Shown here: positions 1 through 11,437 of the stretch, piece by piece
Numbering within the stretch: the first letter of the stretch is position 1
How the letters are laid out: every line of letters starts with the position of its first letter
From: Yponomeuta sedellus
Taxonomy: Eukaryota > Arthropoda > Insecta > Lepidoptera > Yponomeutidae
Direction: 5' to 3'
Assembly (NCBI GenBank): GCA_934045075.1
Contig: OW203731.1
Location: forward strand, 11,261,198-11,325,197
DNA length: 64,000 nucleotides
Notes under the pieces: generated by a model
Database searches by the model: none
What the model saw: the letters and a program-made list of their open reading frames with translations, nothing else
What the model was told of the DNA's origin: nothing
Made by a program: the position numbers and the translations under genes

Positions 1-323
1 ACTTTGATGAATTTTGCTCAGAAATTGTTACTTCTGCAAAGAAGGTAAAAGACTCTTCTTCGCGCAACCCTACACTGCGCGTGGCCCAACATGCCAGCGG
101 TGGATTTTTTCTCTATTGACTACGTAAAATAATATAAGGAACAACCTAGTGTGTGTTGCAAATGGCCCCGTACTGAATTATAGAAAACATTAAGAACCCT
201 CGACGCACTAGACCGACCCGCACCTGGCCAGTTAAGAACGGTGTCCGTACAAAAATGTGTTTTTCGCAGTTTTTTGTATGCTCTATCTTAAAAACGGTAA
301 CATTAAACTTGGCAAGACGGTGA
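1..323. other. Non-genic flank with lepidopteran repeat trace
   Basis: No gene-like ORF is visible. Around 195-240 there is a degraded copy of a motif (AACCCTCG... then CTGGCCAG) that recurs around 1,855-1,890 and, in the other orientation, near 6,157-6,185. This motif is common in lepidopteran dispersed repeats, probably a retroposon end. The rest shows nothing recognisable. Confidence 0.4.
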
Positions 324-1486
324 GATTATATTCTTTTTAATGCACGAACCCGTGCTAAAGACAATTTTTAAAAACCTATTTAGAGGCTAAAAATTCCACC
401 CATGCCGGGATTTGAACCCGCGACCTCTGGCTTTCCGTGCCAGCGATCTTTCCAACTGAGCTAATGGGTGACTCACCGGCATCAGTGAAATTTCGAACCT
501 CTACAATATTCTCTGTATTACGTACAGGCAGCGACATCTGGCTGAAGCAATTTGCATCACTTGCAGCCCCGAGTACCTACCTACTTTTCAGTTAGGTTTT
601 TACATCGGAATGATATCGCTGTACCCACATGATTATATTCTTTTTAATGCACTAACCCGTGCTAAGGACAAATTTAAAAACCTATTAAAGATTCCACCCA
701 CGCCGGGATTCGAACCTCTTGGTATCCGTGCCAGCGCTCTTTCCAACTGAGCTAATGGGCGACTCACCGGCATCAGAGAAATTTCGAACCTCCTTACAAT
801 ATTCTCTGTATAGGTGCGTATCGACTTCGCGCGGCAAACCAACGAACATTGGCTCGCGCGGCAGCAGCGCATTATGGGTACTGCGCCGCCGCGCGCGGCA
901 ACTCGAACATCTGCGCGCTCGAACGTGCCGCGCGACGAACCAGTTTGCGTCAGTGTTTGACGGCGCGCGGCAAAGGGGTGTGAGGGCTGCCGCGCGCGGC
1001 TACTTCACTATAATGAAGTAGTGCGCAAAAAATGGCTGGCGAACCAAACCACAGATTTGCCGCGGTCGAACAATGCTCGCGCGGCCGCCGCGCGAAATCG
1101 ATACGCACCTTATTACGTACAGGCAGCGACATCTGGCTGAAGTAATTTGCATCACTTACAGCCCCGAGTACCTACTTTAGAGTTAGGTTTTTACATCAGA
1201 ATGATATCGCTGTACCCAGATGATTATATTCTTTTAATGCACTAACCCGTGCTAAGGACAATTTTTAAAAACATATTTAGAGGCTAAAATTCCAACCACG
1301 CCGGGATTCGAACCCGCGACCTCTGGCTATCGGTGCCAGCTTTACAACTGAGCTAATGGGCGACTCACCGACATCAGTGAAATTTCAAACCTCTACAATA
1401 TTATCTCTATTACTACAGGCAGCGACATCTGGCTGAAGTAATTTGCATCACTTGCAGCCCCGACCTACTTTGCAGTTAGGTTTTTG
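324..1486 (-). repeat. Tandem triplication of a ~300-bp tRNA-like SINE unit
   Basis: Three head-to-tail units begin at 324, 631 and 1,222, each with GATTATATTCTTTT. Each contains, on the minus strand, a tRNA-like core (about 398-470, 694-761, 1,292-1,361) with an A-box-like TAGCTCAGTTGG and, in two of the three, a B-box GGTTCGAATCC-type sequence. The core is followed by the tail ATTTTTAGCCTCTAAATAGG. The conserved far side includes GCAGCGACATCTGGCTGAAG. Position 33 of the anticodon loop is C rather than U and the cores are mutated (the second has lost the stretch just before the B box), so they are retroposon modules, not working tRNAs. A fragment of the tail recurs in the opposite orientation at about 1,487-1,514. 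Confidence 0.8.
812..1110. mobile_element. 299-bp GC-rich TIR element (MITE) inside a SINE unit
   Basis: The insert begins AGGTGCGTATCG and ends CGATACGCACCT, a perfect 12-bp terminal inverted repeat that continues imperfectly as TTCGCGCGGC. The flanking TAT at 809-811 and 1,111-1,113 is a 3-bp target duplication: removing the insert restores the CTCTGTATTACG seen in sister SINE units. The interior is very CpG-rich (GCGCGC runs) with no transposase. A 3-bp duplication suggests a PIF/Harbinger-like or similar superfamily, but that is inference. Confidence 0.85.
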
Positions 1487-2025
1487 GAATTTTTGGCCTC
1501 TAAATAGGTTTTTAAAAAAAAGATGGCGAGATTTTTTTTATTTAGTTTATGCAGATTATTTTTCACATAGGTAGGTAAATGATTTAAGTTTTATGTAGGC
1601 TATTTTTGCACACGTATATAGACCCGCTTTTTACTGCCTCTCCGGCTCTCTAAGATTTGCTGGAAGAAATCTTTTTCCGTAATAAGTTGGCTTTTACGTA
1701 CATGTAATTTCTTATGTTATGTCCTGTTAAAAGTTTTCTGTGCAATAAAGTATAATAATAATAATAGTGGGTATTATTATATATTGTAACGACAAATAAA
1801 AGAACGGCTAAGCGCGACCCAGACTCGCAAAATTTACAGTGATAAAGCGCTACAGAACCCTCGGTGCCCGTTTCCGGTTCGAACTTGGCCAGCTTTTTTG
1901 TGCTTTACTATTTCATAAATTAATTGAAACAAAACACGTCTCATTCGATCCATCATTTATTTTACGCTTCAACAGAGTACCTAATACTCGTTAAGTTCTA
2001 ATAAATTGAATAAAAATTTAACGGT
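1487..2025. other. AT-rich intergenic DNA with repeat traces
   Basis: The segment holds the inverted SINE-tail scrap (1,487-1,514), an AATAATAATA microsatellite near 1,755, and a second copy of the CCTCGGTGCC...TTGGCCAG lepidopteran motif around 1,855-1,890. No gene is visible. Confidence 0.4.
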
Positions 2026-2206
2026 TCAATAAACTAATACTAAACAAGCACTATTTCCACTCAGAAGAAAATAGCAGAAGGCCACCGCGTGTCGAAGCGG
2101 CACAGACCTCGCGGTCTCGACGACGCCGTCAACTAACACTGGCGGAGATGACGTTTCCTGTATTCGTAGAGAGGTCTCCGGGGCGAGACCGAGCTTTCGG
2201 GCCCGG

Positions 2207-2527
2207 CTATCTCTGGTAGCGGCGGCGGGTCCGGGTGCGCGAGCGGGTCGATGACCGAGAACTCCACTCCACGCTAAGATCGCTAGATGATGGCGGCGTT
2301 TCCGGGAATTGGGCGTCTGACGTCCACCGACACGACGCGCACGCAGCCTTGGGCGTTTCGGGCAACTTCTGGGCTGCCCCAGCAACTCCGGGCGTGCCGC
2401 CGTAGGACTCCAAGATGTGCTTGTATGCGCACTCCACCGGCTCGGGGCTCCGGCCGCGCGCCGCACAGAGCCGCAGCCGCACGCACGCGTTGCAGTAGCC
2501 GCAGTTAGTCCCACCGTTGAACACCAT
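2207..2527 (-). CDS. Putative first coding exon, GC-rich, function unknown
   Basis: An ATG at 2,527 opens a 106-codon frame that starts MVFNGGTNCGYCNACVRLRL, has a small cysteine cluster (CGYCNAC) and ends at a stop at 2,207. It lies in a GC- and CpG-rich block of about 600 bp in otherwise AT-rich DNA, 37 bases downstream of a good TATA/Inr promoter, as expected for a real first exon. The product is not recognised. The C-terminal part is Arg/Ser-rich and could be intron read-through after an unseen splice donor. An overlapping frame (2,026-2,514) is also open because of GC content, so the frame choice rests on the promoter and ATG position. Confidence 0.4.
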   Translation of the reverse strand: MVFNGGTNCGYCNACVRLRLCAARGRSPEPVECAYKHILESYGGTPGVAGAAQKLPETPKAACASCRWTSDAQFPETPPSSSDLSVEWSSRSSTRSRTRTRRRYQR

Positions 2528-2560
2528 CTTTGGGCAGTGACTGATTTAATTTCTGTGCGA

Positions 2561-2600
2561 GACTGAGCAGGGTGGACAGATCGTCTCGGTATTTATGAGC
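2561..2600 (-). promoter_or_regulatory. TATA/Inr core promoter
   Basis: On the minus strand CATAAATA (2,597-2,590) lies about 33 bases upstream of the A of an arthropod initiator TCAGTC (A at 2,564). Spacing and sequence match the canonical arthropod core promoter. It would give a 37-nt leader before the ATG at 2,527. Confidence 0.5.
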
Positions 2601-2639
2601 GGCGGCGCGGGCGGCGCGCACGCGCCTAGCGACTGATAA

Positions 2640-3908
2640 CCCGGGGATCGGCGCCAGCGTTATTTGCTGTGTACACTGAATGTGCTAGCAAAAGTTATTT
2701 AACGGGCAAAGACGTCTATACACGACTCCGGAGCCCGAGATGATGCCTACATAGTAACATGTTGTTGTTGGGTAATTCGGTATATACCTATTAAACAGAA
2801 GTATACGTAGATATTTTCACAGATATGCAGTCAATTGACTTTATAGTTAATTGGTCAATTATGTCTCTTGAGTAATGTTATCAAGTGTTTGTTAACATTT
2901 TTTGACTTTCACGTAGGTACGCTGTACTGTATTACTCTCTTATAGGTTGAAGAGGGTAACAATTTTTGTTCGGCAACCACGCTAGGTTGTACCTACCTAG
3001 ACAAACCCGGAAACGAAGTAAAATCTAAAGACAATAAGAAGGTAAGCTGTAAATTATCTAAGTTCTTTCTTTAATTTCTTTCCTAATTCTTTAGATAATA
3101 TTAGGAAGACTTAAAACACACAACAAAGAGTAACGAAAATCATGATGCATGATTCCAATTCAATTAAATAAGTAGTTAAGTAAAATAATATGTACCAAGA
3201 TGCTTAGCGGACGCAAACAATATTAACATTTACTTAAACACTAGATACTAACTGGTTATTTCTAGAAGCTCAACCTCATTCGTGAGTTTATTTATTAGTT
3301 AGATTAGGTATGTAAGTACAAGTGTTCCCACGTCCGAGCTAAAGTCAATTATACGTAATAATTAAATATTACGTCATTAAATATTTTCAATATTATTTTA
3401 ACTTCGTCCTGAAATCAATTGGTTGTTAGCAAATTCGCTTTACCCCCTTATGTACTTACAAAGTCATAAAATTTTAGCTAGGTGCTCATATAAAAAATAT
3501 GGCTTCCGATTGCATCATAATTATTTCATCATACTTCTTAAAATGTTCGAGGTTTTTATTCATATCGGGGTCCTTAGCAAAATTTTAAAGGGCAAAATGT
3601 TCTAAGCTCTTTTGAGACGACACAAAACAAAAAAGGTACTTTGTCGAAACAAGCATTAAAAAAATTATGAGTAATTTTGCACGTTCACTGAGTACCTATT
3701 GAAGAATTGGCGCTTCTCAGCCCTTATTAGCATGAAAATAAGAGCCGAAACAAAACTACGAGTTGTGTGTCTTATGGTGGGCGCCGAATGCCCACTGCCC
3801 ACAGGTGGGCGCACTGTTGTATCAATAGTTTCCGCGTACCTATCGGACGAACACGTTGTATGTCTTACCACCGAAATAAGAATAAATTTTTCGAACTAAA
3901 CGTGTCAC
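2640..3908. other. AT-rich intergenic DNA
   Basis: Only short frames without recognisable similarity occur here (for example 3,423-3,605 and 3,699-3,899 on the plus strand). The sequence is low-complexity and AT-rich, and no gene or RNA is supported. Confidence 0.3.
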
Positions 3909-5001
3909 GTAGGGTAAGGAGGGGGAATGGCGTTCACTTAACGAAAACATGGCGTATTTTTTTAATTATATATTTTAAATCAAAATTGAGAAAAGTAACA
4001 AAGTCTTTAACTCTCGAGTAATCAACAATTTAACAACAAAAGCATATATCTTTGATCTACTAGTAGTAGGAAAACATTTAAAAAAAAACATGCTTGAGTG
4101 GCATTGCCCCTGACTATGGGTAATGCCGCTCGGGGTACGGGGTAATGACGCTCAAACATGTTTTTTGGAATATAACCAATTATATATTTTTTAATTAAAG
4201 ATACAGTAATGAGTAAAGTCTACAAACACAAATTAATATCCATTATCCCCCATTTTTACTAAAGGTCAGCCTTTTTCAATTTAACAAATATGGTAAAGTT
4301 TTCAAGCTTAAAATCAACTATCAAATTAACTTCGATTAACATAGTATTATAAAATATTTATTATCGTTAGAGATAGGACGAATTAGAAAATGCTATATAT
4401 TATTTTTGGACACACAGATCACAGATCCATCCACAAATCCATCTGGCGAATCCCACCCTGAACAAACAGCATGGGCCCACAGTCCGCAGATGGTGCAACG
4501 ATACCACAACTTGTTATTTTTTCCATCCTCAGCCCAAGCCGCTTCAGCAGTGGTTCTTTTAAGTTTTCTTGGCATATCTGCAACAATAAAAAAAAAATTC
4601 ATTAAGGGCGCTCAAATGAGCGGTATAACCCCAAACTGCCACTTTGCGATTGATTTGAAATAGTAATAAAAATATGCACATTACGAGTTGAAAATTGACT
4701 ATATTCACAAAAAAAAATAGTATCACGATCCGAAAAGTTAAATTAATAATTAAATAAGCATTAAAGTTTTAGACTTACCAACTGAAAACATCCCGTAAAA
4801 TTACATCAGCGCGGCTGCAAACGAAGAAACGCACTTCAGTGTCATATGATGCGGGCTGACAGTCCGTTTGCATCACCGCCCGTTAGTGGCCCCTTCTCTC
4901 GCGCCTTCATGCGACCTGGCGTGTTACTATGTTCCATTTTGATATATTTACTGAGGTGAGCGCCATTACCCACTGAGCGTCATTCCCCCTCCTTACCCTA
5001 C
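3909..5001. mobile_element. ~1.1-kb TIR DNA element with GTAGGGTAAGG ends
   Basis: The left end GTAGGGTAAGGAGGGGGAAT is matched in inverted form at the right end (to 5,001). The inverted repeat runs about 28 bp with two mismatches (GGCGTTCA versus GACGCTCA). A subterminal foldback occurs at about 4,085-4,165, where ACATGCTTGAG faces CTCAAACATGT and GGCATTGCCCC faces GGGGTAATGAC. No clear target duplication is seen. Inside is a PHD-finger-like exon on the minus strand. It is probably a non-autonomous or decayed DNA transposon. Confidence 0.6.
4393..4577 (-). pseudogene. PHD-like zinc-finger exon inside a TIR element
   Basis: A splice-acceptor-like sequence (TTTATTGTTGCAG, ending at 4,578) is followed by a frame that reads MPRKLKRTTAEAAWAEDGK and then LWYRCTICGLWAHAVCSGWD. 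The pattern CxxC...WxHxxC followed by DGFV resembles the C-terminal PHD-like finger often attached to pogo/CENP-B-type transposases of insects. The expected final Cys pair after DGFV is missing (it reads DGFVDGSVICV), so the finger is incomplete or the exon ends earlier. Because it lies within the TIRs at 3,909-5,001, it is probably the relic of that element's transposase gene. Confidence 0.45.
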
Positions 5002-7740
5002 AAGGATTTAAAAACATCTAGGTAAATACAACATTATTTTTAAATCACTAATTTCATAAAAAATAATTAATTTCCTTACCTTATTGCTAACGATTTCAAA
5101 TTCACGCTATAGAAATGTCTAGATCAAGTCCGTATTTCAGATGCGAGCAGTATCAACTTAAGGACAGGGCAGGCCCTCTTATCAGGCGGCGCGTAGTATA
5201 AACAAACCGCTATTTATATAGTCCTGCTAAATAAGGAACTGTAATAGCATTAATCAAACTTTAATTGTAGGGTGAAACATACGTAATAGCCCTTGATAGG
5301 AGAGTCTATTGCAAGCAGAGATTGGACAGAGCCTGGCACACACTAGAATAACCACTGCCACGCAACAGAATATGTTCTCTTGGTCCCTAACTTGGATACC
5401 CTGTGCTATAATAACCGGCAAGGACATTACACATGGAAATTCCTACACCCATTACAGACTGAAGTCAACTGTGCAAACCAGCTGGCTACGGCGGCTTCAA
5501 TTGCGTAGCCTTGTCTTGTTAATCGGTGCGTTATTCGCCTTTGCAATGTACATCGAATTGTCATCGTAAACCAACAACTGTACTTGTATGAAATACGGCT
5601 TCGGTTTCTTTTTTTATTTAAAAGAAAACTAAGAGCACAATAAGACAGAATAACACTATTTTGTAGATATGACCCTACGGGTCGCCCATCGCTACCGCGC
5701 TAGTGTGTGGCATGCGTGTGTCTCGTCTCGCTCGTGTTACAAAAAAGCGTATATAATGAAATAAATGCTAGGTATATACCTACTAAACTTTGAACTAGCT
5801 GCAAGATAAGATATTATTGTAATTAATTATTTATTGCACATAAGAATGTGTACAAAAGGTGGACTTAATGCTAAGGGCTTTATGGTTATATTATAAAAGA
5901 TTTACGAGTGGTACAAAGACATAGGTACTGAGTCAATAATTATAATAAAATTAATGTAGATACTTACTAGACTATATTCGTGTAGTTAGGATACTTGTCC
6001 TAGAAAAAACGACAAGTTCCGTAGTTACCATTGAGGTTATTATAATGATTGATCATTAACAAAACATTGTGAGTTTGGTTTTTAAAATGTGGCGCGTATG
6101 ACTTGAAATGGTTTTTAAGGTACTTAGAAGCAACTTAGAGTCCATTTAAAATAGAAGAAACCGGCCAAGGGCGTGTCGGGCCTTTTCAACTTCATCAGAG
6201 TAATTTTCAATGGAATTTGAAACAGTTTTCTTTTTGTAAGTTGGTCAACTATTACTTTTTACTTGTAAAGCATACTTATATAGTTTTCTTTTAACTTCGT
6301 TATATTGCCCTAAATATTAAAACGATTGTACAGTCAGTAAGGAGGTGGATGACTTAAAAAAAAATGCGCTCTTAACTTAAAAAAACAAAAATACTTTTAC
6401 GTCTACAATATTATTGAACATCAAATGAACGATATCCCACACTACGGCATAAACGAAAATGTCGTTATAGTGTAGAAAAGGTACCCCAAAAAAAATTATA
6501 CTTAATTTTTATTTAATTTTTGTTTTGATATTGGTGCCAAAAAGTTTTACAGTACCTACCAAACGTCTTTGAGATAAGCCGAGCATAGACTATAAGGGAC
6601 CCTTGTTGACTACGAAATCCTCTCAAAGAGTAGATCACCCACTTTTAAAGATTAGATGCATGAGTGTTTCAGGGGAATACAATACTTGATTATAGTTTTG
6701 TACCTACTCTACTATCCATAACCAGAACTATTTATTTTAAAAGATCAAATTAAAAATCGCAACATACCTAAGGATTATTTTCAGTTTGTCGAGCGTCCAT
6801 GTTATACAAGATGCCTTCGGGCCGAGTTTGTAATGAAGAAAAAGGCAGTTAATAGATTGGCATACCTACTTAATTCAATTAAACCTAATGATAAAAGAAC
6901 AATAATTGCTACTCCTAATTGATAAGCGGTCGTTAACTTTGAAAAATGTTCTTCTTTCATCATCATAACAAGTGGGTTGTGGAAGTTTTTTTTCTATTGT
7001 GGAATCCAACTGTGTGATGGGTGGCATTCAATTCGCCTAACTTAGACATGGACTTTGTACAGAAACAGGAACCTAACAGAGGAGGTTTATCTTGAGACTG
7101 ATATGTCATGAATTGGTTTCGGGGAGCTGTAGGTATAATAATATTATTAATCATGGATCGAGATGGTCCGTGTAGAATGTTCTCCACGAGTATTCGTAAA
7201 TGGTATTTATGTCTCATGATGACGGTATTTATAAATTGTAATAATACACATGATGTTTTCGTTTAATTCGGTAATCACGCTCAGTTATTCCCTGTTAGCC
7301 ACAAAAACACTGTACATTACAGTGGAAAGAGAGAACATACTTATGCCCAACAGTGGGTTTTGTTGTGGTGATTAGATAAAACCATAGAAATATACACTAA
7401 GGATAAAACAGTGAAAATGCTGTAACAGTGAAAATTTTCTAATATCCTGGGAACCGACCGACGGATTACAGTCGGCTTAAAATCACGTTCTGATTCTGAA
7501 ATAAGATTTATTATTGATATTTTTTTGCAGAAATACATAAGGTGTACGGTACTACACATCATAAAAGTCCCTTCGGGAATCTTCGTTCGCGCAGACTAAG
7601 AAGAAGTGTAACGAAAGTACCCGAAGCTTAGTACATTCAACATGATCTTTAACCGATACGGTTAAGGTGCAGAATTGATAGCCGCAGTCTGTAGCGCTAC
7701 CTATTTCGCTGACGCTAATATTGCCAAACTAATAGTCACC
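5002..7740. other. Intergenic DNA with scattered repeat traces
   Basis: No convincing gene was found. At 6,157-6,185 the sequence AAACCGGCCAAGGGCGTGTC is an inverted copy of the lepidopteran motif noted near 195 and 1,855. A frame at 5,309-5,569 starts at TTG and shows no recognisable domain. The remainder is AT-rich. Confidence 0.3.
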
Positions 7741-7762
7741 TGCATCGATGACGTTGAATCAA

Positions 7763-7860
7763 CCAATAGCAACAAAGGCGCGCGGTCTGCTATAAAATGA
7801 AACTATCTGATTGGTCGATCAACTTGCGGCACATCCAAAATTTGGTCATCTGCGCAGGTA
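7763..7860 (+). promoter_or_regulatory. Possible TATA/CCAAT promoter with short first exon
   Basis: CCAAT (7,763-7,767) is followed by TATAAAA (7,791-7,797). An initiator-like ATCAACT lies about 30 bases further on, with inferred start near 7,821. A splice-donor-like GCAG|GTACAT follows at 7,857/7,858. A second inverted CCAAT (ATTGG) sits at 7,810-7,814. No coding exon is tied to it, so this is a motif-based suggestion only. Confidence 0.3.
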
Positions 7861-8354
7861 CATCAGCGACACTTATTTCTTGTGTAGCACTGTACCTAAT
7901 GTGAATATTTCTTACTAAAGTTTGTAAAAATTGTTAAATAGTTTTTCTTTGAGAAAATTAAATTTAAAACAACGAACAACGTAGGTATTCAAAGAAGGTT
8001 AGCACTGTTTTATATGACGGGCCATGTCATAAAAACGTCGAAACTGAGTAACTTCCGTACGTAATATTTTTTGTTATAGTTTCCTCTGTGGTTTTAGTAT
8101 CCGAAATTGAATAATTTTATTCCTAAAATATATAATACAGCCTATAATTAGTGCTGCTAGTAAATGTACTGTAAGGCACATGCCTTCTCTTAGAGAGTGA
8201 GTATGGGCGGATTGGCAATTTCAAGCGCTGAGGTATGTATGTCAAAACTTTAGTCACTCATGCTTCACGATGTTTTCCTTCACAGTTAGCGACAAATATT
8301 GCCACTATGACTTCACAAATGAACGTAACTCACAAAACAGTTATTACATGTTAG

Positions 8355-8438
8355 TACATGCCGGATTCGAACCCACGACCTCCCCTCCCACGACCGCACG
8401 TAAAGCCGGAGCTTAACCGCTCCGCTACCATCGCTCCG
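8355..8438 (-). repeat. tRNA-derived SINE head, second family
   Basis: On the minus strand an A-box-like TGGTAGCGGAGCGGTTAAG and a B-box GGTTCGAATCC occur about 50 bases apart, inside a tRNA-like sequence. It differs from the SINE units at 324-1,486 and lacks proper stems, so it is a retroposon rather than a tRNA gene. Confidence 0.55.
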
Positions 8439-8794
8439 TATTCTTAAATCATACATCAATCCATTATGTCCCCACAGGAACGGGTCGCTTCCCTAAGGAA
8501 GGTATAAGCTGTTCAATTCTAAACAGCAAAATGTAAATAGTGGTTTGCCTTTGTCTTCAGTGCTCGTAGGTAAGGTGCCTGGTTCATAAAACTGCAATTG
8601 ATAGTCAATTAGATGTAACTAAATCGGGTGTAGCCGAGTCTTCCTACTTGTAAATAAAGTAAAAGAAATATCGGTTGATCTAATGGCAATTTACATCGAA
8701 TTGTTATAAATTAATACACTATGAATATGACTTCTTCGAACAGGCCCCTGCCCTTGTAATGAGCAGTTTTCAAATTCACAGCAATTCATAGATG

Positions 8795-9070
8795 GTGCTA
8801 ACAGGCGTTGCCTGTCGCCAATTATTTTCGCGGATGTCGTAAAAGGCGACTAAGGGACACAAACGGGGGTGGGCAGCAGCGCCCCCTGCAGTTCAATTCC
8901 ACCGAGCCACTATTATCTAATCTGTGACCGAACTGCGATTCCCAACCCGCATGCCCAGCGTGGGGATTATGGGCATTACCTACCCCGTATGATAGCACAA
9001 CGTGGCGCTCTTTAAGGGGGGATTTAAGTAGAGCAGTGGACTAATATAGCCTGACGACGACGACGACAAG
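8795..9070 (+). repeat. RTE-like non-LTR retroposon remnant
   Basis: The block contains GTCGTAAAAGGCGACTAAGG and, later, GAGCAGTGGACTAATATAGC followed by a GACGACGACGACGAC run. That order of motifs is characteristic of the 3' region of lepidopteran RTE-related elements. No coding sequence remains. Confidence 0.5.
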
Positions 9071-9340
9071 CGTGGCCATAGAAGAAAACGGAACACGGCT
9101 GTCAATATTATTTAATGTTACTTTGTACCTAACCCATCGCGCGATATAAAGATATAGCTCTCCGAACCCTGCACGCCGCCTTTACTAAGTAGGTACCTGG
9201 TGCTGGCATAATACCAGCGCTGGAGTAGTTCGCTTCTTCAGCACATGCTGAGTCCGAACCATTTTGCACTTGCCACACCCACCCACAGAAATAATTCAGG
9301 TACACGCCGTACCTTGCGTGTTATAATGTTAGAAACCAAT

Positions 9341-9450
9341 TTAGAGGCAAAAAATTCCACCCATGCCGGGATTCGAACCCGCGACCTCTGGCTATCCGTG
9401 CCAGAGGTCGCGGGTTCGAATCCCAGCATGGGTGGAATTTTTAGTCTCTA
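9341..9450. repeat. SINE palindrome (tight hairpin)
   Basis: Two SINE tRNA-tail segments face each other. The arms 9,341-9,391 and 9,401-9,450 are near-perfect complements with a loop of only 9 bases (CTATCCGTG). The right arm continues with the usual SINE tail to about 9,490. The apparent protein frames across it are artefacts of the tRNA-like sequence. Confidence 0.8.
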
Positions 9451-9490
9451 GGTTTTTAAAATTGTCTTTAGCACGGGTTAGTGCATTAAA

Positions 9491-11060
9491 AATAAAAATA
9501 GTATAATAATTATAATTATTATAATGTTAGATTTAGTATTATTATGTGGTTGTTCTACTCCGCTTATGTTGTTTTGTTTTTGTACATTTACGAATGTGTG
9601 TTTAAGTGTAAATAAATAATTTATCTATCTTTCTAAAATCAAATCTCAGAATCTGTCCGGGGGCAAAATTTGACAGACGTAGGTATCCCTGTTCTTGTAT
9701 GTAAGCGCCATCTATGAAATGCTTTGTGAATTTGTGCTGAAAACGCCTCATTGATTTCTAAGGCACATGATGACTGACACTAAGCCAGGTCAGAGTGACA
9801 TTTTTTTTGTTCTCATAGAGAAGTTTACAGTTGCCATGTTAATTATCATCTCGATTAGTGATGTCTTGTTTTTTTATAGCTTCGAGTTAATTAGTATATT
9901 TTTAGCTCGACAATTGTTATCTTTTAACGATAACTTGTGGAGTTTGGCCGCACTTTAGATGCCCAGATGTATTCTTATTGTGTTAACCGTTAACATTCAA
10001 CAAAGAGTTATATCGAACTTTAGGCTATTGTACTTTTTTTTCCTAGTTTTTTATCGGTAGCCAGAGCTTCAGTTAAAACCTAAAAAATAAGACGTTTACA
10101 AAGCAAACAATTAGGCCGGCCGCACACGTCCGCACACTTCAGACTGACCGGTTGGGAAAGTTTTTATTATTATTCCCAACGAGTCACATCCTAAGAATAT
10201 ACTACGAATTAAATAGATGCAATTGTTATTCTCAGTAGTTCTAATTTCGATTAACTCTCAAAGAAGTCTAACTGGTTGGAATATAATTTATGGACGTAGG
10301 ATTTGGTTTCCTTCCATATTCTCACTAGTTTTACTTCCTTTTTATTCAAATTTCGTCTCATCCTCAAGTACCAGCACGTGACCAGCATCAATCACAGATG
10401 CTCACATGATATATTTAATTTTATTTTTACTTATTTAATTTTTTTCCGATTTTTCTAATCAAAGTAGGTAACTAGACTCACATGAAATTGCAGATGTTAT
10501 GTATATTGTTCGTATTGATGACGAGGCTATTGAAAAAAGTTTTCCCATCGAGCAGCTACTTTTTGGGATATGCAGTTTTTTCATATTTCATACATATTTC
10601 AGATTTTTTTCCTGTCTTTATAGTATAAGCATATAAGGCTGGCCGCAGATCCACGGTTTCCTGATAATGTTTCCTAACCTGGAAGCTTCAGGAAGATCAG
10701 GAAGGGGAACTCAAGACGATATTACTTACCAAATTTTATAGATCGAGGTAAACGGAAAGTATCCTATGAATTTGGATTGCCTTGAGCGAAACATAAGTTT
10801 TCTGCGTTACTTTAGAAGTTTAATTTTTTCACAAATTCAAGGGACTATAGACCTGAGTATACGGCTTCAAAAACACGATACCTTCTCGAGTTTCGGAGAT
10901 AAAGGGTCTTGACAGACAGACGGACGGACAGATGGACAATAAAGAGGTTCCGTTTTTGTTCGTGAGGTATGTTACCCTAAAAATTTGGTAGGTCGTATAC
11001 TACAAGTACTTATACATATAAAAACAAAAATATGTTTGAAATTATGCTGAAATTATAACC
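9491..11060. other. Intergenic DNA with one dispersed-repeat tail
   Basis: No gene is visible. At about 10,840-10,980 there is a GACAGACAGACGGACGGACA run followed by GGTTCCGTTTTTG and TACCCTAAAAA. This is the well-known tail of a very common lepidopteran/arthropod retroposon. The rest is AT-rich and unremarkable. Confidence 0.4.
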
Positions 11061-11068
11061 CGTGCTGA

Positions 11069-11437
11069 GGACATTTTTAAAAACCTATTTAGAGGATAAA
11101 AATCCGCCCATGCCGGGACTCGAACCCGCGACCTCTGGCTAACCGTACCAGCGCTCTGCCATGCCAACTGAGCCAATGGGCAAGTGCCGGCATCTACGAA
11201 ATTTCGAACCTCTTTACAATATTCTCTGTATTATATACAGGCAGCGACATCTGGCTAAAGTAATTTGCATCACTCGCAGCCCCGAGTACCTACTTTGCAG
11301 TTAGGGTTCGAAACGCCGATGCCCGCGCTTGCCCTCAGTTGGGAGAGCGCTGGTACGGTTAGCCAGAGGTCGCGGGTTCGAGTCCCGGCATGGGCGGAAT
11401 TTTTAGCCTCTAAATAGGTTTTTAAATATGTTTAAAA
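11069..11437. repeat. SINE inverted pair
   Basis: The left copy (minus orientation, about 11,069-11,180) and right copy (plus orientation, about 11,330-11,437) share the tRNA-like core with B-box GGTTCGAGTCCC and the tail ATTTTTAGCCTCTAAATAGG. A spacer of about 150 bp carries the conserved GCAGCGACATCTGGCT segment. A transcript would fold into a hairpin of roughly 100 bp. Confidence 0.8.

Noticed and set aside
398..470. tRNA gene (minus strand) at 398-470 and at the similar sites near 694, 1,292, 9,360, 11,110, 30,220
   Set aside because: A and B boxes are present, but the anticodon loop lacks U33, stems are imperfect, and all copies share the same retroposon tail and occur as repeats, so they are SINE heads.
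719..1132. ORFs of 100 aa and 60 aa across 719-1,132
   Set aside because: They span a SINE/MITE junction and owe their length to the GC-rich MITE.
5309..5569. 86-aa plus-strand ORF with a hydrophobic C-terminus
   Set aside because: It begins at TTG, has no promoter or splice context and no recognisable domain; its length is within random expectation.
9238..9451. Two protein frames of ~65 aa on opposite strands (MLGFEPATSG... and MLSPNHFAL...)
   Set aside because: Both are translations of the SINE palindrome; such GFEPATSG-type peptides arise from tRNA-like B boxes.
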